Below, in pieces: positions 1-5,309 of a DNA stretch of 6,672 nucleotides. The stretch covers positions 1 to 6,672 of the forward strand of contig CAKORQ010000055.1 of NCBI GenBank assembly GCA_934101445.1, written 5' to 3'. A program made the position numbers and the translations under genes. How positions within the stretch are numbered: the first letter of the stretch is position 1; each line of letters opens with the position of its first letter. The notes beneath the pieces are model-generated. The model ran no database searches and was not told where the DNA came from. It saw nothing but the letters and a program-made list of their open reading frames with translations. This stretch comes from an uncultured Bacilli bacterium. Its GTDB lineage: Bacteria; Bacillota_I; Bacilli_A; RF39; UBA660.

Positions 1-640
1 GTTTACTTGTCCCTATAACCTTCCCAGAAATACTACTTTTAATTTTTTTAAGTTTGTTTTCTAAAATTGCTTCACCCATTAAGACTTTAGAATTTTGCTT
101 TTTTAATAGATCAAAACCAGTTTCAATTGGTATATAAATATGTTCAGGTGATAAAAAAGAATGAATTTTACTATCAAATTTTATATCCTTTAAGTCATAG
201 CCAGTTTCTTGTAATTTTTTTAAAATATTAATGTAGTCTTCAAAACTTTGGGGATTTAAGAAATGGTCATATTCTTGTTTTGGGGCTTTGGGGTATATTT
301 TAAATAATATTTGTTTTTGGGCTTTATTAAAATAATAATTAATATTTTTTACTATTTTATTAAACTTTTCTGGTTTTAAATTTACTTTAGGTATTTTAAC
401 TATAATGTATTTATCGATAATGTCATTACGGCTATAAATTAAACTAACATCGGTTAAAATATTTAAAGAAAGACAGCTATGATCTTTACCATATTTGGTT
501 GCAATTATATTTAGTAAGGCTTTTAAAGTGTGATTATTATAATTAGAAAAATCAGACTTATTATCGTTATTTAAATCTTGATAAAAATAATAATAGTCAG
601 TATCGAAATAACAATTTGTTATATTAAACAATTCTTTCAT
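1..640 (-). CDS. 5' part of an unidentified protein with an RnfC-N-terminal-like segment (C-terminus outside window)
   Basis: Reading back from the ATG at 640-638 gives 213 codons without a stop, running off the left edge. An in-frame TAA at 661-659 lies just upstream, so 640 is the first possible ATG. The ribosome binding site is weak (AGAAAGAAG, a few bases before the start). Residues 1-150 are Lys/Asn/Tyr-rich, with no signal peptide or membrane segment, and I do not recognise them. From about residue 167 the text HIYIPIE, then SKVLMGEAIL, then KSSISGKVIG recalls the N-terminal barrel-sandwich domain of RnfC. That family has an IPL motif, then KVxxGQ, then HSSVSGxV, and is part of the Rnf ion-translocating ferredoxin:NAD oxidoreductase. 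RnfC normally starts close to this domain, so a leader of about 165 residues would be unusual. A different lipoyl-like fold is possible. The reading frame is solid; the family assignment is a guess. Confidence 0.8.
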   Translation of the reverse strand, partial: MKELFNITNCYFDTDYYYFYQDLNNDNKSDFSNYNNHTLKALLNIIATKYGKDHSCLSLNILTDVSLIYSRNDIIDKYIIVKIPKVNLKPEKFNKIVKNINYYFNKAQKQILFKIYPKAPKQEYDHFLNPQSFEDYINILKKLQETGYDLKDIKFDSKIHSFLSPEHIYIPIETGFDLLKKQNSKVLMGEAILENKLKKIKSSISGKVIGTSK

Positions 641-681
641 ATTTAGTCTTCTTTCTATTTAATTTATAAATTATTTATTCT

Positions 682-759
682 AAGGAGGGAAAATACAGGA
701 TGATTTTAGTTTTTTTGTATTACCCACTTCAAATGATAATATTCTTTTTTTCTTCTTGA
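682..759 (+). CDS. Possible 19-residue hydrophobic peptide with a perfect Shine-Dalgarno
   Basis: AAGGAGG at 682-688 precedes an ATG at 700-702 by 11 bases. The ORF runs 19 codons to TGA at 757-759. The peptide is almost wholly hydrophobic (begins MILVFLYYPL, ends FFFSS) and would be a single short membrane segment. This size and character match small type I toxins such as Ibs, but T-rich DNA produces hydrophobic short ORFs by chance. It runs opposite to every other gene here and overlaps the presumed leader of the gene starting at 640. A possible promoter box (TATAAA at 665-670) lacks a good -35 partner. It is reported mainly because a 7-base perfect ribosome binding site is rare in such AT-rich sequence. 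Confidence 0.2.
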   Translation, partial: KEGKYRMILVFLYYPLQMIIFFFSS

Positions 760-765
760 GGTTGT

Positions 766-771
766 ATTATA
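766..771 (-). promoter_or_regulatory. Possible -10 box for the gene starting at 640
   Basis: On the minus strand this reads TATAAT, a perfect -10 hexamer, about 125 bases upstream of the ATG at 640. No TTGACA-like -35 sits at 16-18 bases. The surrounding sequence is a near-palindrome, so the same bases give TATAAT on the plus strand (768-773). Direction and function are uncertain. Confidence 0.25.
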
Positions 772-812
772 ATATCACATTATTTGGGATTTGGAAGCAG
801 AAAATTAATTTA

Positions 813-844
813 ATAATTATTCAGGCTTATTTTTGGCTAATTAT
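813..844 (+). other. Imperfect stem-loop favoured in plus-strand RNA
   Basis: ATAATTA (813-819) pairs perfectly with TAATTAT (838-844). After one mismatch, five further pairs form in plus-strand RNA, three of them G-U, around a six-base loop (826-831). The G-U pairs become C-A mismatches on the minus strand, so the structure, if real, belongs to a plus-strand transcript. In AT-rich DNA a 7-base A/T inverted repeat can easily arise by chance. Confidence 0.25.
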
Positions 845-878
845 AAAATCATTATTTGCAGCGACGGACTATTTTTTT

Positions 879-907
879 GACTAGTAATATCTGGTCTTGT
901 TTATTTT
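879..907 (+). terminator. Weak terminator-like hairpin, plus strand
   Basis: GACTAG (879-884) and CTGGTC (891-896) form a six-base stem with one G-U pair around the loop TAATAT. A U-rich but interrupted tail (TTGTTTATTTT, 897-907) follows. On the minus strand the G-U pair becomes a mismatch. It could end a small plus-strand transcript covering 682-900, but the stem is short. Confidence 0.25.
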
Positions 908-930
908 AAGTGTTAAAAAATATAAATACT

Positions 931-966
931 AAAAAAAGCAAGGGAAATTAGAAAAATTTCTCTTAC
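931..966 (-). terminator. Rho-independent terminator of the HA-repeat gene
   Basis: In minus-strand RNA an 11-base arm (966-956, GTAAGAGAAAT) pairs with 948-938 (ATTTCCCTTGC), with one A-C mismatch and one G-U pair. The loop has seven bases, and seven consecutive T follow directly (937-931). It starts 33 bases after the TAA of the gene ending at 999. This is the clearest terminator in the window and marks the end of that transcript. Confidence 0.85.
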
Positions 967-998
967 TTCGGTCGGGTTTAGTTTTTTTTTTAAGTAAA

Positions 999-2387
999 TT
1001 ATGGTTTTAAGATTCTTTTATTTGGGTTTTCTTCAGATATCCTTTTTTCATATAAGTTTATTATTTCTTCTAGAGTTAGATTGTACTTAGGATTGTTTTG
1101 GATATCAAGGCTACTCATAGTAAAGATTTCATGGAGATGATTTGATGCATCAACTAAAGGTAGATGTTTTTCATTAATTAAGTAATTTGTTTTTGCTTTA
1201 AATTCCAGTAAAGAGGTTCTATTTAAAATATCACGATTAAGTTGCATATCAATATCTAGGTTATTTTTAGCAATATAAATATAAATAGCGGTTAGATTTT
1301 TTCTTGGTGACCAAATAAAATTAAGGGCATTTAATAATTCGATTCGTTCCATGGATAATTTACCTTGGCGATAACTATAACGTTGATTGCGAAGCCAAGT
1401 ATATAAGGATTTTTCTTCGGAAGTTTTAGGATGAGTTATTGTTAAATGCTGATTTTTCTGGTAATAATTAAAGGCTAAGTTATACATGGAAACCCAATAT
1501 TCTTTAGCGTTATCTCGCTCTATTCCTAAGGCTTTTAGTTTTTGACGTTGGGATGAGGTTAAAATTGTTTCTCGACGATAATTTTTTCTTTGAACATTTA
1601 GCCATGTTTTTAGTTCTTCGTTAGTTACAAACATAGGTTCATAGGTTTTAGAAATGGTAAGGGTATGATATTTATCATAATAGTTTTTTAATTCTTCATA
1701 CATAAGATTCCACTTAGTTTCATTTACTTTCCAGGTCATACCGATAGCCTCTAAGGCGTTAATTCTTTCTAAAGATAAATCACCCTTTACATAAGATTTT
1801 CTTTGATTTCTAATCCAAACTCCTAATTTTTTATTATCTTCAGTTTCATAATAAACTGGTATTAAAAGATGGTGATATTTATCATGATAATTGACGGCTA
1901 AAGTGTACATATCATTCCATAATTCATCATTGTGTTTACAAACGATACCAACTTGTTCCAACTTAGTTATTTTTTCGGTATATTTAAGACCTTCTTTATT
2001 ACTATAATAAATACTTCTTTGCGATTTTATCCAAGATAATAATTTTTGACCTTCTTCGCCTTTATATAATGGTAAAAGATTTAAGTCATGATATTCGGTA
2101 TAGAATTTTTTTACTTCTTCATATTTTGCATTCCATTTATAATCTAAAACATTCCAAATCATCCCAATTTGATTCAATTTATCAACTTTTTGGGTGGATA
2201 TTCTAAGGGTTTTAGAATGGTACTTAATTCTAATGCTTGATAGCCATTTACCTAATTGTTTGCCATCTTTATCTTTATAATCTTGTGGTACTAAAAGATT
2301 ACCATGTTCATTATAGTAGTCTTCGGCTATTTTATACCAGGTATCAAAGTCATCTTTTGGATTATTTCTAATATTTTCTTCTATCAT
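999..2387 (-). CDS. Protein of five helicase-associated (HA) repeats, no helicase domain
   Basis: The protein has 462 residues, with ATG at 2387-2385 preceded by AAGGGG eight bases upstream. Five tandem repeats of about 65-70 residues match the helicase-associated domain (Pfam HA, PF03457): approximately 14-80, 84-150, 156-220, 225-291 and 297-360. Each unit follows W..MY..A..YY.K.H.L..P, then (K)LG.W(I/L)..QR..Y..G.L...RI..L..IG..W; examples are KLGVWIRNQRKSY and LYTWLRNQRYSYRQGKL. HA units are small helical domains usually found behind DEAD/DEAH helicase motors and thought to bind nucleic acid. Here there is no Walker A, DEAH or other motor motif, no signal peptide and no membrane segment, so it is probably a cytoplasmic stand-alone binding protein. 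Residues 361-462 are a helical extension rich in Leu, Asn and Glu that I cannot assign. Repeats 2 and 4 are the most diverged. The gene has its own candidate promoter and terminator, so it is likely separate from the surface-protein operon upstream. Confidence 0.9.
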   Translation of the reverse strand: MIEENIRNNPKDDFDTWYKIAEDYYNEHGNLLVPQDYKDKDGKQLGKWLSSIRIKYHSKTLRISTQKVDKLNQIGMIWNVLDYKWNAKYEEVKKFYTEYHDLNLLPLYKGEEGQKLLSWIKSQRSIYYSNKEGLKYTEKITKLEQVGIVCKHNDELWNDMYTLAVNYHDKYHHLLIPVYYETEDNKKLGVWIRNQRKSYVKGDLSLERINALEAIGMTWKVNETKWNLMYEELKNYYDKYHTLTISKTYEPMFVTNEELKTWLNVQRKNYRRETILTSSQRQKLKALGIERDNAKEYWVSMYNLAFNYYQKNQHLTITHPKTSEEKSLYTWLRNQRYSYRQGKLSMERIELLNALNFIWSPRKNLTAIYIYIAKNNLDIDMQLNRDILNRTSLLEFKAKTNYLINEKHLPLVDASNHLHEIFTMSSLDIQNNPKYNLTLEEIINLYEKRISEENPNKRILKP

Positions 2388-2389
2388 AA

Positions 2390-2462
2390 AAACACCCCTT
2401 CATTAAAATTACATATACTATACTACATTTTATAGTTTTTGCAACTTATTTTAAGGGTGTTT
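2390..2462 (-). promoter_or_regulatory. Long inverted repeat that captures the ribosome binding site of the HA-repeat gene
   Basis: In minus-strand RNA AAACACCCTT (2462-2453) can pair with AAGGGGTGTTT (2400-2390), leaving one bulged G. The stem can continue with AAAAT (2452-2448) pairing with ATTTT (2409-2405) across a four-base bulge. The 3' arm contains the AAGGGG ribosome binding site of the gene starting at 2387. The 5' arm lies upstream of the candidate promoter. RNA read through from the surface-protein operon would contain both arms and hide the site; RNA started at the local promoter would lack the 5' arm. It could also act as a loose terminator, since five T follow the 3' arm. The inverted repeat is seen; the role is inferred. 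Confidence 0.45.
2417..2444 (-). promoter_or_regulatory. Candidate sigma-A-type promoter for the HA-repeat gene
   Basis: On the minus strand TTGCAA (2444-2439) and TATAGT (2422-2417) are separated by 16 bases, matching TTGACA at four of six positions and TATAAT at five of six. Transcription would begin near 2410, about 23 bases before the ATG at 2387. It lies in the 80-base gap after the surface-protein operon. AT-rich DNA makes such matches common. Confidence 0.5.
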
Positions 2463-2467
2463 AGGTA

Positions 2468-3727
2468 TTATTCTACGGTGTATGGGTTATTTATGGTGCC
2501 GTCACCGGATTTTAAAGAGTTAGGTTTTAGGTTGATGACAGGTTTGACACCGCCAGGAGCATTATCTACGCGTCCGCCATAATTGCCATGCCCATCACCA
2601 TAAACATCTCTAACATAAGCCCCGGCGCCGGCAAAGCCATTTTCATCATATCCTATTGGACTCATAACCCAATACCAAGCATTACAATTTAAATAAAATG
2701 AGTTATTTGAGTCATTATAAGCACCAGCAAGCAGGGCCTCTGATGTCGATAAAAGAGCCAGAGGATACTTTAAGTTTCCGTTGCCTTTGACAGAATCATT
2801 CATAGTAAAAGCATCATTTTTTTGAGAACATTTAAGAGTTATTAGACTATATGCGTAATTGCTACCATAATTATATGTGGTTAAAGTTTTACCGGTGCCA
2901 TTACCATCATTTTCAGATGAAAAACTTCGATCATTACAGAATATATTATCAGCCAAATACTTTTCGTTAATTGTTCCATATATATTAACTGTATACCAAT
3001 TATCAATGTATTTTTTTATTGTTGAATCATTTATATTAGCATGTGTTTCTTCATATGTTGATGAACCTGGCGTTCCATACATATACCCGACATAAGCATT
3101 ATCATCGATTTTCTCATTAAATGCACTCTGACCAATTATTCTATCAACACTGGTTTCAACATTTGCGTGAGCACTTGTTCCATCATATATTAATCTTATT
3201 GAGTCATCACCATTTATTCTTACGATACGCCAATAAAAATTAGCAAATTTTACATAGTTATTTTGAACATTGCCACGGAAGTAATAAGAATTTCCATAAT
3301 TATCAGGTGCACTACATAATAAAGAGTTTTCTGATTCCGCACTAGTTACATTAACGGTGCCATCATCATTGACTGTTGGACACTTACCCGTAGTATCTAC
3401 CAAATTAACAGTATTAGCAAGTTTTACTCCTTTTCTAAAATGAATATTGCATTTATTCTTCTCAGATAAATTAGTTAAAGTAATACCCCAATTATCATAG
3501 TCCCACTTACCTACTGCATTATTATCACATACTATTTTTTCTACAACATAACCAGTATCTTTATTAGGAATATTTTCTGAATACTCTCCATCTATATAGG
3601 TACCTATTAATTCATCAGCTTCTGTTATATTTTTGTTATTAGAATATGAGTTAGAAAGGATTATACAAAAGGATGCTATAAATAATAATAAAATTAAACA
3701 TGAAATTATAATATTTTTTCTTTTCAT
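2468..3727 (-). CDS. Membrane-anchored surface protein, third paralogue; GC-rich variable C-terminal patch
   Basis: The protein has 419 residues. It starts MKRKN followed by a hydrophobic segment at about 6-25 (signal peptide or uncleaved anchor), so it acts outside the cell. Residues 40-100 form a small Cys-containing N-terminal domain (C67, C93; motifs GTYIDGEYS and WDYDNWGI) not shared with the other two paralogues. From D111 the common module runs to the end: GKC (C116), LLC (C138), FYWRIVRINGD, STIKKYIDNWY, CNDR (C264), LKC (C300), WYWVMSP and KPVINLKPNSLKSGDGTI. The order and spacing recall DUF6273-type, C-type-lectin-like modules, but the assignment is by eye. There is no LPXTG motif, C-terminal membrane segment or enzyme motif. 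An AAGGA ribosome binding site lies seven to eight bases before the ATG, right after the previous gene's stop, so the gene is translated from the same message. Residues 358-391 are GC-rich and rich in Gly, Asp and Tyr, unlike the matching region of the paralogues. Adhesion or ligand binding is a guess. Confidence 0.88.
   Translation of the reverse strand: MKRKNIIISCLILLLFIASFCIILSNSYSNNKNITEADELIGTYIDGEYSENIPNKDTGYVVEKIVCDNNAVGKWDYDNWGITLTNLSEKNKCNIHFRKGVKLANTVNLVDTTGKCPTVNDDGTVNVTSAESENSLLCSAPDNYGNSYYFRGNVQNNYVKFANFYWRIVRINGDDSIRLIYDGTSAHANVETSVDRIIGQSAFNEKIDDNAYVGYMYGTPGSSTYEETHANINDSTIKKYIDNWYTVNIYGTINEKYLADNIFCNDRSFSSENDGNGTGKTLTTYNYGSNYAYSLITLKCSQKNDAFTMNDSVKGNGNLKYPLALLSTSEALLAGAYNDSNNSFYLNCNAWYWVMSPIGYDENGFAGAGAYVRDVYGDGHGNYGGRVDNAPGGVKPVINLKPNSLKSGDGTINNPYTVE
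2541..2640. other. GC-rich island inside the C-terminal coding region of the third paralogue
   Basis: By direct count 54 of these 100 bases are G or C, in a window that is otherwise near 30%. It includes a perfect 10-base palindrome, CCGGCGCCGG (2622-2631). The island encodes approximately residues 363-396, just before the conserved PVINLK strand. The equivalent stretches of the two other paralogues are visibly more AT-rich. Confidence 0.75.
3018..3050 (-). repeat. 33-base block identical to 5812-5844
   Basis: This block, encoding ETHANINDSTI in the third paralogue, is identical base for base to 5812-5844 in the first. Third codon positions are the same throughout. Flanking sequence diverges, and the middle gene has a different sequence here (SSHNNKDSSTI). 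It marks recent exchange or selective retention between first and third genes. Confidence 0.8.
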
Positions 3728-3735
3728 TAGTAATA

Positions 3736-3741
3736 TCCTTT
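3736..3741 (-). promoter_or_regulatory. Ribosome binding site between second and third paralogues
   Basis: AAAGGA on the minus strand directly follows the TAG stop (3744-3742) of the second gene and lies eight bases before the ATG of the third at 3727. The genes are separated by only 14 bases and no terminator intervenes, which supports co-transcription and probably coupled translation. Confidence 0.75.
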
Positions 3742-5298
3742 CTATTCTACCGTATATGGATTATTAATAGTGCCATCACCGGATTTTAAAGAATTGGATT
3801 TTAAATTAATAATGGGTTTAACTCCACCACTATAACCCAAATCAATATTATAGCCAGCTGAACCATCCAAGTAAGCAATTTTATTTAAAGCATAGCCACC
3901 GTTAAAAATAGTTGGAGTCATAGTCCAATACCAATTACCAGTATGAAGATAATATGACAAGTTATGAGTATTCCAGGCACCAGCTAAAATGTTTTCATCA
4001 GCTGTTAACAAACCAATTGGATAAGTTAAGGCTTTATTGCCATGAATTTCATTAACTGTAAAGGAATCATTTTGTTGAGTACATTTTAAATAAATGTTAG
4101 TTTTACTATTATTAGCCCACGGTTCAATTCCATAACGATAAGTTGTGGCATTTTTGCCATAGCCAAGATTGTTATAATCATCGCTATATTTTAAATCATT
4201 GATAGTACGATCACTACAATAAATATTATCTTGTAAATATTGAACATAAGAAGTATTTTTTAAATTGTTTTCATACCAAGCATCTATATACTTTTTAATA
4301 GTACTGGAATCTTTATTATTATGAGATGAAGTATAATTATCGGCATCTGCATCTCCAAGCATATAGCCGACATACGCATTGTCTGTGATAATACTATTAA
4401 ATTGACTCATACCAATCTGCCTATCTTCGTTTGATTCTTCATTGGCATGAGCACTCGTTCCATCATATATCAATCTTATCGAACCATCACCATTTATTCT
4501 CACTATACGCCAATAAAAGCCTGCAAATTCAACATAATTATTGGTAACATTACCACGGTAATAATACGATGTACCATAATTATCCGGTGCAATACAAAGT
4601 AGTGAATTTTCTGATTCAACACTAGTTACATTAACTGAACCATCTTCATTTACAGTTGGACACTTACCAGTAGTGTCTAACTGACTAATTATCTTATTTT
4701 GAATAGAATCTTCTACTGGTTCTAAAGATACATCTATATTAAATACTTTACCCATTAAATTAGATTGATCTTCATTAGAATCCATATACTCAGTTACCAA
4801 GTAATATTTATCATTAGTATTATAATTAACTACTATATTTATATGAGTAGTATCTTCATTACCAGAAAGTACTAACTTAGCACTACTTGGTATAGTACAC
4901 TCTCCTTTATTAGAAGAACCATTAATACTACTATCTAAAGTATTATTACAAGTTATTTCTTCATTTGATTTATATAAAGACCAATATACATATTTAGAAA
5001 ATTCTCCTAAATTAGGTTTTACTATTAAAGATGCTTGTGATGATAAAGATTTACTATTTCCTTTACCTTTTACTATATATTCTTTAACAGTTTTATATCC
5101 AGGATAAATATTAGTATTATCAGACTTTTCTGGTATTTCTAGTATTGTTTCTACTAAAGAACTGGCTGTAATAGTATTATTATTATCTTTATTTAAAACA
5201 TTAAAATTTGCTATATAATAAGCAAAAGATAGCCCTATTAAAGTTATACTTATTCCAATAATAGTTATTGGTATTATTAATTTATTCTTATTATTCAT
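3742..5298 (-). CDS. Membrane-anchored surface protein, second paralogue
   Basis: The protein has 518 residues, the longest complete member of the trio. A short basic start is followed by a hydrophobic segment at about 7-30 (begins KLIIPITIIG, ends SFAYY), an N-terminal anchor or signal. Residues 35-205 are predicted beta-rich, with a Thr/Ser-rich stretch and two private cysteines (C117, C134). This arrangement recalls SipW-dependent TasA/camelysin-like proteins, although sequence similarity is weak. The shared module starts at D208 and keeps C213, C235, C361 and C406, FYWRIVRING, STIKKYIDAWY, CSDR, WYWTMTP, GGVKPIINLK and the tail SGDGTINNPYTVE. Residues 463-490 differ almost completely from the paralogues. 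No catalytic motif, LPXTG sequence or C-terminal anchor is visible. The ribosome binding site overlaps the stop of the upstream gene. It is likely an extracellular structural or binding protein; the ligand is unknown. Confidence 0.88.
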   Translation of the reverse strand: MNNKNKLIIPITIIGISITLIGLSFAYYIANFNVLNKDNNNTITASSLVETILEIPEKSDNTNIYPGYKTVKEYIVKGKGNSKSLSSQASLIVKPNLGEFSKYVYWSLYKSNEEITCNNTLDSSINGSSNKGECTIPSSAKLVLSGNEDTTHINIVVNYNTNDKYYLVTEYMDSNEDQSNLMGKVFNIDVSLEPVEDSIQNKIISQLDTTGKCPTVNEDGSVNVTSVESENSLLCIAPDNYGTSYYYRGNVTNNYVEFAGFYWRIVRINGDGSIRLIYDGTSAHANEESNEDRQIGMSQFNSIITDNAYVGYMLGDADADNYTSSHNNKDSSTIKKYIDAWYENNLKNTSYVQYLQDNIYCSDRTINDLKYSDDYNNLGYGKNATTYRYGIEPWANNSKTNIYLKCTQQNDSFTVNEIHGNKALTYPIGLLTADENILAGAWNTHNLSYYLHTGNWYWTMTPTIFNGGYALNKIAYLDGSAGYNIDLGYSGGVKPIINLKSNSLKSGDGTINNPYTVE

Positions 5299-5302
5299 GT
5301 GT

Positions 5303-5309
5303 TCACCTA
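5303..5309 (-). promoter_or_regulatory. Ribosome binding site overlapping the upstream stop codon
   Basis: On the minus strand TAGGTGA contains the TAG stop of the first paralogue (5309-5307) and an AGGTGA Shine-Dalgarno sequence, four bases before the ATG at 5298. The overlap implies that ribosomes ending the first gene can re-start on the second, keeping the two products in proportion. Confidence 0.75.

Larger units (their letters stand above)
641..998. other. Intergenic region with no clear gene
   Basis: This gap lies between two minus-strand genes and is very AT-rich. It contains the terminator of the right-hand gene (931-966). A TATAAT-like sequence near 766-773 is possible on either strand. 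A strong plus-strand ribosome binding site precedes a tiny ORF (700-759), and two hairpins form best as plus-strand RNA (813-844 and 879-896). I see no tRNA, rRNA or recognisable riboswitch. A degraded gene or a small plus-strand RNA would both fit. Confidence 0.6.

Noticed and set aside
861..875. Minus-strand TAGTCCGTCG resembling part of a Cas9 tracrRNA
   Set aside because: The match is short, the flanking hairpins differ, and there is no repeat array or cas gene in the window.
2390..2462. Conventional rho-independent terminator for the surface-protein operon
   Set aside because: The inverted repeat has five T after its 3' arm, but the loop is about 38 bases and the tail runs into a start codon. 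A role in controlling the next gene seems more likely, though termination is not excluded.
2877..3095. Plus-strand open frame of 72 codons opposite the third paralogue
   Set aside because: It is antisense to a well-supported gene, has no ribosome binding site or recognisable domain, and arises from the conserved codons of the sense gene.
3662..3700. Lipoprotein signal in the third paralogue (cysteines 10 and 21)
   Set aside because: Cys21 has Phe at the -1 position, which does not fit a lipobox, and Cys10 is too close to the N-terminus to follow a hydrophobic core.
5219..5298. Type IV prepilin signal in the second paralogue
   Set aside because: There is no Gly followed by a (F/M)-x4-E motif before the hydrophobic segment; an ordinary anchor or secretory signal fits better.
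2468..5309. Sortase-anchored wall proteins
   Set aside because: No LPXTG-like motif, C-terminal hydrophobic segment or basic tail in any of the three.
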